Source of the DNA: CAVQDV01 sp963711375
Lineage (GTDB): Bacteria; Pseudomonadota; Gammaproteobacteria; Coxiellales; Coxiellaceae
NCBI GenBank assembly: GCA_963711375.1
Contig: CAVQDV010000004.1
Location: forward strand, 16,473-80,472
Direction: 5' to 3'
DNA length: 64,000 nt
A model generated the notes under the pieces. It made no database searches and was not told the DNA's origin. It saw only the letters and a program-made list of their open reading frames with translations. Position 1 is the stretch's first letter; the number at the start of each line of letters is the position of its first letter. Below, one piece after another: positions 25,842 to 34,921 of the stretch. The translations under genes were made by a program, and so were the position numbers.

Positions 25842-26990
25842 TCAAAATCCAACCACTTTCTTTAGATATCGGGTACTTAGGGCGGCTTCCAGACGTTTCA
25901 TCCCAACTCCAAAATTTGAAGATTTTTCCTCTTCCAAAAGCTTTAAAACAATTTTCCGCATTATTGCTAAATTTTGGTCCGCATTCCCTCGATAAATTGG
26001 GCAGTCATCTTCATTTAGTCCCACATCTAATTTCCAATGAAGATTATTTTCTATAGACCAATGTTCACGAATAGCTTGGCACATTTTGAGATGTTTATTA
26101 TAAGGAAGAGAGGTAAGATAATATCGAGTTGATTCTTCTATGACATCTTTTGGGAGGTGGCGCTTACTCTTTACTCGAATAATGGCTGTTAAATCTCGCC
26201 AATCCTTTTTATAGGAATGTAGATACATCATGGGCAGTATTGTATATTCACGTTCCTCTATTCTGCCGTGACCGTAATCTTTAGTTTTATGTTTTTTGTA
26301 GACCATTCCCTTGAAATTTTCCTCTTCTGCGCACATGAACATTCGATCTACTTTTCGGTAAAAGCGCTTGTGATTCTCTTTTAGTGCTAAGACGTAATGA
26401 GCCCTTTTTTCTCGGATTAAATTAGCAATTCCTCTTTGTGTACCAATCGAATCGGTAGTAATTATACAGCCTTGGGGATTTAATTTTTTTATTAAAATTG
26501 GAATCCCAGTTATTTCATTTGATTTTTCTGGTGTTTTTACGCAACCTAATGTGGTATTAAGGCGGGGCGAGAAAGCATTTACAATATGGCTGGCTTTTTT
26601 GTCACCATTTTTATGGGAAGATCCACGCAAAGTTTTTCCATCAATGTTAATGATGTCGTACATCATGAGTTTGCAAATCAGAAAAATCCATTCTCTAAAA
26701 CATTCTTCAAAACTTTCTGGATCCATTATTGCGAAAATTCGAGCAAACGTATAATAGCTAGGGATTCCACAATCCAAATTAATGAACTGACTCAAAAAAC
26801 GTTTACGTTTTTTTCCAAAAAGTTCAATGGCTTTCCAATTATCATAGCCACAAAGTAATGCACATAAAATAATAACCATAATAGTAAATAGTGGATATTT
26901 ACACCGGCCTTTTACTCGGGGGTCTTTGATTTTAAAAAAACAATTGAAGAGGGATTGATATCTAAGTGATTTGCGCGTAACTTTTGCCAT
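25842..26990 (-). CDS. tnpA: ISAs1 family transposase
   Basis: AAGGAG lies 7 nt before the ATG at 26990, and 382 residues follow. Family features include KIKDPRVKGRCKYPLFTIMV near the N-terminus, INIDGKTLRGSSH (first catalytic Asp), GCIITTDSIGTQRGIA (second Asp), ALKENH, and the C-terminal YYLTSLP and REHWSIENNLHWKLDV (catalytic Glu region). The gene is full length and appears intact. It is the only gene of the central element, whose both ends are occupied by group II introns. If the terminal repeats are interrupted as proposed, transposition would need intron removal or tolerance of the insert. Confidence 0.92.
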   Translation of the reverse strand: MAKVTRKSLRYQSLFNCFFKIKDPRVKGRCKYPLFTIMVIILCALLCGYDNWKAIELFGKKRKRFLSQFINLDCGIPSYYTFARIFAIMDPESFEECFREWIFLICKLMMYDIINIDGKTLRGSSHKNGDKKASHIVNAFSPRLNTTLGCVKTPEKSNEITGIPILIKKLNPQGCIITTDSIGTQRGIANLIREKRAHYVLALKENHKRFYRKVDRMFMCAEEENFKGMVYKKHKTKDYGHGRIEEREYTILPMMYLHSYKKDWRDLTAIIRVKSKRHLPKDVIEESTRYYLTSLPYNKHLKMCQAIREHWSIENNLHWKLDVGLNEDDCPIYRGNADQNLAIMRKIVLKLLEEEKSSNFGVGMKRLEAALSTRYLKKVVGF

Positions 26991-27132
26991 GATCAAGCTC
27001 CTTGTTAAGTGTTCCTTAATCTACGTTGCCCAACGTAGGAGCTTGATTTTTTAATGTATTTTTCCTCAGCTGTCCAGTCTGCCTATTAATTTACCTTGTG
27101 ATTTGAGTTCAACTTTTGAACTTTGATGCAAT

Positions 27133-29042
27133 GTGCGCCAAGCAAAGCTTGGCATGTCTTGCAGGTGAAAGTCCTGCTGCAGAAGCGACACCGATCGCAC
27201 TGCATAGCGAGTCTTGCGCTGCCGCAGGTAACGAAAGCAGTGAAGCGTAGACAGCGAAACTTTCGAGCCGAAACCCGATACGCATAGGGTGAACGTGAAA
27301 TAACCTCGAAATAAAGTATTTTGTGAGAGCTGAAGGGTTATTGCACCAAGCAAGCAATAAACATTTCTGCAATAAAGCGGGAGTAGAAATGTTTCTCACC
27401 GGGGTCGAAGGCGTTGGCGAGTTAGTAGAGATGTGTCAGGAACTTGGGAGAACCCACTGATCTCTGCAAGGATAGCAGTAGTCAAAATTCAAGCGGCTTG
27501 AACCGCAAGATTGTGACGAAGGACGGTGGGCGTCGGAGCCAGTCATAGTAGCGATGAAGCGAAGTAACTTTCGTGGAACGAAGGGCTGGCAGAGAGTGAT
27601 AACCGGAGAGGGAGACTTAAATGAAGCTACAATCAGTGAGCACAAATCAAAAGACAACGAAACTCGAAGGTATAGGCAGACGAGCAATTTTCAGACCGGA
27701 TACGGTGTTCAATAATGTTTGGCACGTGATCGATCTGGATTTGCTGCGCGAATGTTATCGACAGCTCGATGGAGGCAAGGCAGTCGGTATCGATGAAGTC
27801 ACGAAGAAAATCTACGGTGAAAATCTCGATGAAAATTTAATTGATCTTCATGCGAAACTTCGCAGAAACGCGTACAAGCCTAAGGCAGCGTGTATGGTAG
27901 AAATTCCAAAAGAAGACGGCAGCACAAGGCCGCTGGCGATTACTTGTTTTGAAGACAAAATCGTACAGAGGGCGGTGTCGCAAATTCTCACGAAAATCTA
28001 TGAACCATTATTTCTTCCGTGCTCCTACGGGTACAGAGAAGGAATAAATGCGCACGACGCACTGAGGGCGTTAATGAAACACAGCAGCAGCTATCCGAGA
28101 GGCGCAACAGTAGAAATTGATCTCTCCCAATATTTTAGCAGCATCCCGCATGCAAATTTGCAGGGAATTTTGCGAGAAAAGATTGCGGATAGGAAATTTC
28201 TGAAATTACTTGAGAAGTTAATTCGTGCACCAATTTTGGTGAACGGAAAGGCTGAGCTCAATAAAATTGGAGTGCCCACCGGGTCAATTATCTCGCCAAT
28301 CTTGTCAAATATTTATCTGCACTATGCGGTGGATAGTTGGTTCGAAAGAACAAGACTCGACCACTTAAATGGGAAAGCAGAAATGATAAGGTTTGCAGAT
28401 GATATGGTGTTTGTATTTCAGTACGAGGAAGACGCGAAGCGGTTTTATAAAGTATTACCAAAGCGACTGGACAAATTCGGATTAAAATTGCACGCGGATA
28501 AATCGAGTGTGATTAAATCCGGAGCGGCACACGCGAGAGAAGCCAAAACAAATGGCGAGCGCCTCAAAACATATAAATTCTTAGGATTTACTTGTTATTG
28601 GGGACAAAGCAGATCAGGAAAGTGGCGGCTAAAATATAAAAGCCGCGCTGACCGAATAGCCAAGAAGCTTGTCAACTTGCGACAGCATCTCAAACGCAGT
28701 CTCCATGAAAAGACACATGTCGTAATTCAGCGAGTGAAACGAGTAGTGATTGGGTGGGGAAACTACCACGCTATTTCGGATAACCAAAAGCAGGTTAGTA
28801 CGTTTATTCAGTGGAGTAGGCGTGCATTATTTGTTTGGGTAAATCGTAAAGGCGGCAAGCGTAAAATAAACTGGAAAAGCTTTGGAAATCTTTTGAAACG
28901 AATGAATTTTCCGCAGTATATCAAAACGACATCCATGTTTCGCACTGCTGAATATTAGCACTTTCGGGAGCCGGATGCGGGAAAACTGCACGTCCGGTTC
29001 TGATCAGGGTTTGGCTGGAGTGATCCAGCCATTCTACTGAAC
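27133..29042 (+). mobile_element. Group II intron, right copy
   Basis: Starts GTGCGCCAAGC at 27133. Domain V at 28968-29000 reads GAGCCGGATGCGGG...CACGTCCGGTTC, and domain VI at about 29001-29042 has GGCTGG/CCAGCC arms and ends near CTACTGAAC. Open frames at 27066-27687 are within ribozyme domains I-III and are not genes. Mirror image of the copy at 23919-25828. Confidence 0.85.
27621..28958 (+). CDS. ltrA: Group II intron reverse transcriptase/maturase, right copy
   Basis: Its 445 residues are identical to the protein encoded at 24003-25340, with FADD at the RT active centre, GVPTGSIISPILSNIYL, and maturase motif VVIGWGNYHAISDN. GAGAGGGAG lies before the ATG. Both copies keep open frames, so both introns may be mobile. 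Having two active-looking introns head to head across one IS also creates a large cruciform-capable palindrome that should be unstable in replication. Confidence 0.93.
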   Translation: MKLQSVSTNQKTTKLEGIGRRAIFRPDTVFNNVWHVIDLDLLRECYRQLDGGKAVGIDEVTKKIYGENLDENLIDLHAKLRRNAYKPKAACMVEIPKEDGSTRPLAITCFEDKIVQRAVSQILTKIYEPLFLPCSYGYREGINAHDALRALMKHSSSYPRGATVEIDLSQYFSSIPHANLQGILREKIADRKFLKLLEKLIRAPILVNGKAELNKIGVPTGSIISPILSNIYLHYAVDSWFERTRLDHLNGKAEMIRFADDMVFVFQYEEDAKRFYKVLPKRLDKFGLKLHADKSSVIKSGAAHAREAKTNGERLKTYKFLGFTCYWGQSRSGKWRLKYKSRADRIAKKLVNLRQHLKRSLHEKTHVVIQRVKRVVIGWGNYHAISDNQKQVSTFIQWSRRALFVWVNRKGGKRKINWKSFGNLLKRMNFPQYIKTTSMFRTAEY

Positions 29043-29146
29043 CGCCCTGAAAACCGATTAATTTTGGCAAATACCTGAAGAACTGCTATCTTGTGAGCCG
29101 TTTTAATGCTCTAAAACTTATTTAAAAACAAATAGTTTTAGATATA

Positions 29147-29175
29147 TTGACGCGTGGTGCGCAACGGACTATACT
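29147..29175 (+). promoter_or_regulatory. higBA promoter with predicted leaderless start
   Basis: TTGACG (29147-29152), 17 bp, TATACT (29170-29175). The higB GTG at 29182 begins 6 nt after the -10 box, with no Shine-Dalgarno sequence. The gap before it (29050-29146) is AT-rich and empty. Confidence 0.7.
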
Positions 29176-29181
29176 TTAAGT

Positions 29182-29460
29182 GTGATAAAGAGTTGGAAAC
29201 ATAAAGGATTGCGCAACTTCTATGAGACTGGCAGTACAGCCGGAATCATGGCAAAGCACGCTCGCAGGCTGAAAGTTCTCTTACAGGTGCTGGATGCGGC
29301 TAATGCCCCTGAGCAAGTAAATCTACCAGGCTTTGGTTTCCATCCATTAAAAGGCAAGCTTAAAGGCTTTTATGCAATAACAGTAAACGGAAATTGGCGA
29401 ATCATATTTCAGTTCGAAGGCGAAGACGCCATATTAGTAAATTATTTAGATTATCATTAA
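29182..29460 (+). CDS. higB: HigB/RelE-type mRNA interferase toxin
   Basis: The 92-residue toxin of the HigB family begins IKSWKHKGLRNFYETGS, and has HPLKGKLKGFYAITVNGNWR and IIFQFEGEDAILVNYLDYH, the normal core and ending of HigB. Such toxins cut mRNA on the ribosome. The start is GTG at the predicted transcription start, which suggests weak, leaderless translation. HigA follows after 12 bp with a good ribosome-binding site. Intact and of normal length. Confidence 0.92.
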   Translation: MIKSWKHKGLRNFYETGSTAGIMAKHARRLKVLLQVLDAANAPEQVNLPGFGFHPLKGKLKGFYAITVNGNWRIIFQFEGEDAILVNYLDYH

Positions 29461-29472
29461 GTGAGGTGCGCT

Positions 29473-29766
29473 ATGACGATTCATGAACCATTACATCCCG
29501 GCGAAATTATTAACGAAATTTTAATTGAAGGCGCTGGTCTAACCGTAACCGATGCTGCAAAAAGGCTCGACGTGAATCGCACGACTTTATCTAGGCTTCT
29601 CAATGGTCATGCCGGAGTTAGTGCTGACATGGCGCTACGATTCTCGAAGCTTTTTCCCAATACCGATATCGCTTTTTGGCTGAATCTCCAGCGTGATTAC
29701 GATATTTGGCTGGTTAAGAAGCGTCAAAATAAAATTCATGTTACCGCTCTAGATAAGGCTGCCTAA
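29473..29766 (+). CDS. higA: HigA family antitoxin
   Basis: The 97-residue HTH protein begins LHPGEIINEILIEGAGLTVT with recognition region VNRTTLSRLLNGHAGVSADMA. The ATG at 29473 has GAGGTG just before it; an in-frame GTG at 29461 would add four residues but lies too close to the higB stop. It neutralises HigB and, with it, represses the shared promoter. The orphan copy at 19711-19995 is very similar. Confidence 0.92.
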   Translation: MTIHEPLHPGEIINEILIEGAGLTVTDAAKRLDVNRTTLSRLLNGHAGVSADMALRFSKLFPNTDIAFWLNLQRDYDIWLVKKRQNKIHVTALDKAA

Positions 29767-29797
29767 ATTTTAATGAGCTTGCTGCGAGTCGTTTTGA

Positions 29798-30361
29798 TTA
29801 AAATAATAATTTTAAAAAAAATAAATACGACACATATACTGTCGTCACAAAACCTAAAAATATAAGAGCTCTTTGAATATTCAGGACCCATAATGGCCAT
29901 CGCCTAGTAAGCAGGACATCTACCTTTTTCGCAAAACCATCATCTGACCTTACATAGGAATCAATTTGGTCAAATCGTAGCGAAGGCCCATAAATATATG
30001 TGATTATGATTTGCTGACTTGGCAAAAGTCGCTCAATAGCTATTTCTTCTCCGACATTTGGTATCTTGAGAACTTTAGTTTCAGTAGGAGGATACACAGA
30101 AATCATATTTTCAACATTCACCGCTAGTGGGGTGTGTCCAACACGAACGTTTGTCGCAGGCTTACGCCCAACATTCCTTATAACCACTGAATGGCTAAAA
30201 ATATCAATAAATCTATTTTCTTGCTCAATCTTTATTTTTCCTGCACCTATGTGCCCATAATAAGTAATAAGGCTCGATTTGCTCTCAAAAATTCTATTAA
30301 GAAATATGCCAATCAATAAAGTGATAGTTGATACGATGATAGTAATTAATATTGCTGACAT
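29798..30361 (-). CDS. Two-helix membrane-anchored protein, unknown
   Basis: The family is not recognised. This 187-residue protein has an N-terminal membrane helix (about residues 4-24, ILITIIVSTITLLIGIFL) and a C-terminal one (about 162-185). A soluble beta-rich region lies between, with RNVGRKPATNVRVGH, which resembles the conserved-strand motif of small DUF-type proteins with an Ig-like middle domain. AAGGAA lies before the ATG. It lies on the minus strand downstream of the recombinase-module cargo, with a tRNA fragment between them, so it may belong to the host side of an old insertion. Confidence 0.6.
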   Translation of the reverse strand: MSAILITIIVSTITLLIGIFLNRIFESKSSLITYYGHIGAGKIKIEQENRFIDIFSHSVVIRNVGRKPATNVRVGHTPLAVNVENMISVYPPTETKVLKIPNVGEEIAIERLLPSQQIIITYIYGPSLRFDQIDSYVRSDDGFAKKVDVLLTRRWPLWVLNIQRALIFLGFVTTVYVSYLFFLKLLF

Positions 30362-30480
30362 ATTCTTATTCCTTTAGATTTTTCGGGGTCTCAGGCTATG
30401 CATTTCGCCCTCAAAGTTCGTCACATATTCGACACACCAACTACTCCATTTTTGGATTTTCCGTAACCGACTGATTTACA

Positions 30481-30525
30481 TGGTGCCGGGGCTCGGAATC
30501 GAACCGCGGACCTACTGATTACGAA
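30481..30525 (-). other. 3' fragment of a tRNA gene (tRNA-Thr-CGT-like), possible att scar
   Basis: On the minus strand it reads from the anticodon loop (TTCGTAA, anticodon CGT) through stem TCAGT, variable region AGGTC, T-arm CGCGG-TTCGATT-CCGAG and acceptor CCCCGGCA-CCA. The matching 5' acceptor GCCGGGG, D-arm and 5' anticodon stem are absent upstream, so this is not a whole tRNA. Tyrosine recombinases often integrate at tRNA 3' ends and leave such copies. The rest of the 30362-30733 gap shows no gene. Confidence 0.65.
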
Positions 30526-30733
30526 ACATAATGGATTGAATTATAGCAACAAAGTAGGATCAACCACAACACACAGATTCAAGGATTACCGAGAAATAAC
30601 GTCAGTGGCTTGAGGTGATTTACGGCGGTGTGTTGCCTCTGAGTGTCCCAAAATTGGCTACCGATTAACTAAGGAGCGCGGCAATTCGTTAGCGCAAAGC
30701 GTCAACCCAACAGCCTACCATCAAATGCTTCAC

Positions 30734-31768
30734 TTACTTAATTTCGCTCGTAATTTTAATATATGAAAAATCTACAAACCGGTCAAACTCAATTATTCTA
30801 TCCAAGCAATACCCCGCATAATAATTACCAACTTGAAAATTTAAAAGATTAACAAGGCAGCACTGGACTTTCGGAGAGAGACTATCAAACCAATTCGGAT
30901 CAATCACCATATTATCATTATTAAGGAAAAAGTAGGTTAACAAATAATTAATCAATTTTACTGACTTGATAGAAGCTAACGAATTTAGAAAATTTTTATG
31001 AGCATTATTATGCAAGGTTGGTGCAGTAGAAAGAATTATGTACGACATGCTTTTCAGAGTGATTAAATTGTAAATAAATCCAAGCTGCCTTCCATTCTGT
31101 CCTTGAATCACATTAGCACAGGGATCAACCAACGGAAATATTATCCCAGTTGTCAATATTGGGATTTTTGACACCTCTATTACAAGATAGCTCAAGCCTG
31201 TATCTTTAATTTTTTTCAGCTGATCATAGAGAAATTTGTGATCCCTGAGCTCCTTATTTTCAGCCATGCGTGCTTTTTTAAAATGGTCTGACTTTGTATA
31301 TCCCCTCCTATCAAGGCCACCCAAATCCTCAGAGCTAACTCTGGAAAAAAATTGATAAATACATTTTTTTTGGTAATACTCTCTACATAAGGCTCGAAAC
31401 GTAATATCATATATTTGGTTATATGCTCCATCGAAGCTAGTTTTCTCAAACGAAGAAAATAACACTTCGTCATGATGCTTACAAAATCCCGTTATAACAG
31501 TAGCTTTGTTAATTCCCGTCAACCTAAGCTCATATAAACCTTTTTTGTTATAGCTTGAGAAAATGGGAAAATATACATTCCCAGAATTCCCTAAATTTCT
31601 GATATATTTGTCACTTATGGTATGCGCGCGAATAATGTCACCTTTGCAAGATTTCACATCGTAGGACATGCAATATTTTTTATTAAAAAAATATTTTTTT
31701 GCCAAATAGTCATGATCAGCCAAACATTTTTCCAATTCCTCATCTGTAATAGAATTAGTAGCGTCCAT
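30734..31768 (-). CDS. Unknown protein with HNH-like Cys/His pattern
   Basis: Not a family I can name with certainty. Of 344 residues, 25-120 show C...CKGDIIRAHTISDKYIRNL, a glycine/tyrosine strand segment, then GFCKHHDEVLFSSFE. This spacing of Cys and His pairs around a beta hairpin resembles treble-clef HNH-like zinc sites found in some poorly characterised defence-associated proteins. The C-terminal 200 residues are helical. It is on the same strand as, and downstream of, the module 2 integrase, in a row of three cargo genes. A nuclease role is a guess based on the Cys/His pattern. Confidence 0.5.
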   Translation of the reverse strand: MDATNSITDEELEKCLADHDYLAKKYFFNKKYCMSYDVKSCKGDIIRAHTISDKYIRNLGNSGNVYFPIFSSYNKKGLYELRLTGINKATVITGFCKHHDEVLFSSFEKTSFDGAYNQIYDITFRALCREYYQKKCIYQFFSRVSSEDLGGLDRRGYTKSDHFKKARMAENKELRDHKFLYDQLKKIKDTGLSYLVIEVSKIPILTTGIIFPLVDPCANVIQGQNGRQLGFIYNLITLKSMSYIILSTAPTLHNNAHKNFLNSLASIKSVKLINYLLTYFFLNNDNMVIDPNWFDSLSPKVQCCLVNLLNFQVGNYYAGYCLDRIIEFDRFVDFSYIKITSEIK

Positions 31769-31956
31769 TTCAACCGATCCCTAAGAACTTGTTCTTTAAC
31801 TTAGATATGGCCATTTATTAGTACCACATATTTTATTTTCCGTTTGCCCTCTTTATTTTACATCAGGGCTGAGCGCGCGCCTATAAATAATCTAGTAGTT
31901 TGTCCTACTGGCTTTTCTGCCCCCGTCATGCAGCGGGTGATATTTTCCAAATTGTT

Positions 31957-32952
31957 TTATTTTGTAAATTCAGATTTTATTAATTTTCCGTCGAAAATGT
32001 TTATTGTGCATTTGTATCCAGCAAAATTTCCAACATCGATGCTTTTGTCCGAAAAATTATTTCGATAGAAGTTTGTATACGCATCTGTAGGCCCAACCTC
32101 GGGATTCTCCCCTAACCAAATTAATTCTTCTTGTAGCGAATATGCCTCCAAGTTATGAGCAACTTCATTTGTAGGGTACTGCATATAATCGAATATTATT
32201 AAAATTTTATTATCACACAATGTAATGCCAATTATATCGTGCTTGACTTTCCATACAGTTCCCGCAAAATTGATATGGTTTCCGTGATAAAAAAGATACT
32301 TATTGGGAATTGTACTTACAGATTTTAACAGGGCACTGACATCATCATGATAGGAATCCCCAGAATTAAATGATGCGTCGCAAGTGATTTGGGCAATTTG
32401 ATGGAATTTGTCAAGAGTTCCTTCTAAGCCAGATAAATATCTTAAAGCATTGTATCTAGCCAAATAACTTTTATCTGTTAATGCTCTGCATAATAAAAAT
32501 TTAGCTTTTTGATCATTTATTTGTCCAAGGGCAATTATTGCATCAATTTTTCTAAATTCGTCCGTATGATTCAAGAGCATACCAATTATTCCAATTACTC
32601 TTTCATCTTTGTGAATTCTCCATAAGGCTAAACCACAACTTGGGATAATAGATACATGGCAATTGGGGAAAATGCTTTTTAAGTATTTAGTGGATTTTTT
32701 AGATTTTAAAACACCTACACACTCAAAAATAAATGGATCTTTATTTTTTAAATTATCAATTAATATTTTTTCTGCTAGATTTTTTTCATAGCCATTAAGG
32801 CAAAGTAAACTCTCAATATCTGGGCCATCCCTCCAATTGTTTTTTCGGTTTCCAAATACACTTTCATAAAATAATTTAAATTTCGATGATCTCTTTGATA
32901 GATTAATTAAATTGTTACTACTTTTTTTGAAGAAATTCAGAATATTAAACAT
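31957..32952 (-). CDS. HEAT-like repeat protein, unknown
   Basis: I place the start at the ATG at 32952, with GGGT before it. Residues about 95-190 hold HEAT-type helical pairs (RVIGIIGMLLNHTDEFRKID, IALGQINDQKAKFLLCRAL, YLARYNALRYLSGLEG). The later half contains beta-rich sequence with HGNHINFAGTVWKVKHDIIG. HEAT repeats act as protein-binding scaffolds. No signal peptide. It is the middle gene of three in the cargo of the module 2 recombinase; nothing shows its partner. Confidence 0.6.
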   Translation of the reverse strand: MFNILNFFKKSSNNLINLSKRSSKFKLFYESVFGNRKNNWRDGPDIESLLCLNGYEKNLAEKILIDNLKNKDPFIFECVGVLKSKKSTKYLKSIFPNCHVSIIPSCGLALWRIHKDERVIGIIGMLLNHTDEFRKIDAIIALGQINDQKAKFLLCRALTDKSYLARYNALRYLSGLEGTLDKFHQIAQITCDASFNSGDSYHDDVSALLKSVSTIPNKYLFYHGNHINFAGTVWKVKHDIIGITLCDNKILIIFDYMQYPTNEVAHNLEAYSLQEELIWLGENPEVGPTDAYTNFYRNNFSDKSIDVGNFAGYKCTINIFDGKLIKSEFTK

Positions 32953-33116
32953 TATTTTACCCAATTTATGATTCTGCTAAAATTTTAATGTAGTTTGACT
33001 CCCAAACTCATTGCAAACATTTAGACTCCTATAACAACATCTTTTCCAGCTTCAAAAGCAAAAAGCAAATAGAAGGAATTAGGACTCAACACTATATCAT
33101 GCATATGTCAATCCCA

Positions 33117-34838
33117 TCATTCGGCCATATTCAGTGATTCAAAAATTATCCTTAACTTTTGAACAGCAGCTATAACATCCTTGAGAAGTTTTTCAGAATT
33201 CTCAATTAGGGAACCGTTTGGAGTCTCCCAGGAACCATGCGCCTTCCCTTTTGCTCTTTTTATTTGAAGATCATTTAAGACACTATGAATTTGAGGTATA
33301 ATTTTCTCATTATCGGTAGTTTTGAGAATAAACTTTATCAATCCAAGTGTTCTTAATGGTTGTGCATTCTTTTTTTTGTATTGATCCTCATCATAACCGT
33401 AATGTTTGGCGATTTTTTTTAGCGCATCTAATCTAAAACCTTCAATTACAGTATTTGAAAGTATAATAATAAAATCATGCCACTGATTGGTGTTTTCAGT
33501 TTTAAGATAAAATAAACCGTTTGATGCAATCTGCCAACTACCACCTTTAGGTAACCAAATCGGGCCAATGTCGTCTCCTAGCTTGATATTTCCTAAGTCA
33601 TGAAGTTCTCGTCTCAAAGTATTTAACTCTGATGGCTCGGAAAATTGACCCATAAAGTCAGTTTGATTTGCCCTTTCTGAAATTTCGCCATTAGGTTTTT
33701 CATTATGCTGCTTCCAATGAAGCTGTTCTTTGTAAGGCAATCTACTGAGATATATTGCATACGTATGAACTTGGTTGTATTCGTTAATGTCATAGGTTTT
33801 AAGGTGCCATCCTCCGCGACAAGTTATGCTACGTTCTTCAAGATTATATTTATCCGGCTGATCCTTATATTTATCTAGGACCTCTGCATTAAAAAAAATA
33901 GGGCTTATTTCATATGGTAAATCATTTTTTATAAAATAATCTGAAAAGTTTTTTGGATCGATTGAATAATTTTCAATAACTTTATTATTTTTCAAATCAT
34001 AAATAATAAAACCAGCATATTGGTCAACTTTTTCCTCATAATCCAAAAGTAAATAAGAATGTTCATCGTCTGACTCCGTTTCTTGAACTTTCACACCTCT
34101 GAATTCAGAGTATTGGATCTTTTCTTTTCCTAGGGTTTGTACTCTATAACGCCCTTTGAATTTATTAAATTCAACTGTTTTAGACTCAATTTCACCCTTG
34201 CCAAATATTGAATCGTCCAAAAGTCTACTGAATAAAAAATAGCGGGCTAAACCCCATTTTCCAAGATTCATGAGTCTATTGAGATCGGATCTTCTGATTA
34301 ATACTAATTTAACACCATCAGAATCGATTATTTTCATTTTCTCGATTTCTTCACCCATATTGCTCATAGAGCAGTATGAATTTTTGTTTGTAGACCAATG
34401 AAGGTCTAACAGATGAGTGATAAGCTGATTAGGCTCAATATACCCTTCCTTCCCTCTAGGTCTTCCAAAATAATTCCGGTGAAAATACAGGGGTACTTCT
34501 GAATCATCAAAATTCCCATTTTCTCCCCAGTATGGTTCAAGCCAAAATTCGTCTCGATTTCCTACAACGCTATATGCTATCGAATCATTATAACTGCATT
34601 TTTCATGAAGGAAGTTATCTAATACCTCTTCAATTTTCGTAATTGGATATAGTACAGAACTCATCCAATACCCTCCAAAACCCTCAGTCGAAACCTCCAA
34701 AACAACCCATTCCTCAAAGTCTTCAAAAATGAAATCCCAATTCTTAGATGTCATCGCTTCATTTGAGGGATTATTAAGATGAAATCTAGTTATCTCTTTT
34801 ACAGAACGAATTAATTTTTTAATATTTGCATCTATCAT
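33117..34838 (-). CDS. Large unknown protein of the module 2 cargo
   Basis: I recognise no domain in its 573 residues. It looks soluble, rich in Trp and aromatic residues, with EGFGGYWMSSVLYPI near residue 53, GNRDEFWLEPYWGENG near 95, and a central segment with ITCRGGWHLKTYDINEYN near 350. The C-terminus after about 450 is helical (EGFRLDALKKIAKHYGYDED) and could be a partner-binding domain. A sequence GGAATAAAG precedes the ATG. It is the first gene downstream of the integrase at 34922, in the same orientation, so it is likely carried by that element. A defence function is possible because of this location but is not shown. Confidence 0.6.
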   Translation of the reverse strand: MIDANIKKLIRSVKEITRFHLNNPSNEAMTSKNWDFIFEDFEEWVVLEVSTEGFGGYWMSSVLYPITKIEEVLDNFLHEKCSYNDSIAYSVVGNRDEFWLEPYWGENGNFDDSEVPLYFHRNYFGRPRGKEGYIEPNQLITHLLDLHWSTNKNSYCSMSNMGEEIEKMKIIDSDGVKLVLIRRSDLNRLMNLGKWGLARYFLFSRLLDDSIFGKGEIESKTVEFNKFKGRYRVQTLGKEKIQYSEFRGVKVQETESDDEHSYLLLDYEEKVDQYAGFIIYDLKNNKVIENYSIDPKNFSDYFIKNDLPYEISPIFFNAEVLDKYKDQPDKYNLEERSITCRGGWHLKTYDINEYNQVHTYAIYLSRLPYKEQLHWKQHNEKPNGEISERANQTDFMGQFSEPSELNTLRRELHDLGNIKLGDDIGPIWLPKGGSWQIASNGLFYLKTENTNQWHDFIIILSNTVIEGFRLDALKKIAKHYGYDEDQYKKKNAQPLRTLGLIKFILKTTDNEKIIPQIHSVLNDLQIKRAKGKAHGSWETPNGSLIENSEKLLKDVIAAVQKLRIIFESLNMAE

Positions 34839-34921
34839 TTTCTTTATTCCATGGTTACGAAAAATAGAAGATTTATCGATTATTAATATTAATACTCTTT
34901 TAGTTTAACCAATTTAATTTT

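Larger units (their letters stand above)
23912..29049. mobile_element. Palindromic composite: ISAs1-family element with a group II intron in each end
   Basis: 1936-bp arms at 23912-25847 and 27114-29049 are inverted copies of each other, flanking a 1266-bp centre with the ISAs1-type transposase. Each arm consists of a group II intron plus 19 bp of inner sequence (25829-25847 and 27114-27132) that differs at one base, and an outer CAGGGCG/CGCCCTG tip. The simplest reading is that the 19-bp segments and the tips are the terminal inverted repeats of the IS, and that the same intron inserted at the same point in both repeats. No target-site duplication is visible outside. The outer intron boundary is accurate only to a few bases. 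Confidence 0.75.

Noticed and set aside
27066..27687. Open frames at 27066-27687 and 25274-26056 as genes
   Set aside because: They lie in the ribozyme domains of the two group II introns and are mirror copies of each other, with no coding features.
30481..30560. Complete tRNA gene
   Set aside because: Only the 3' half is present; the 5' acceptor strand and D-arm are missing.
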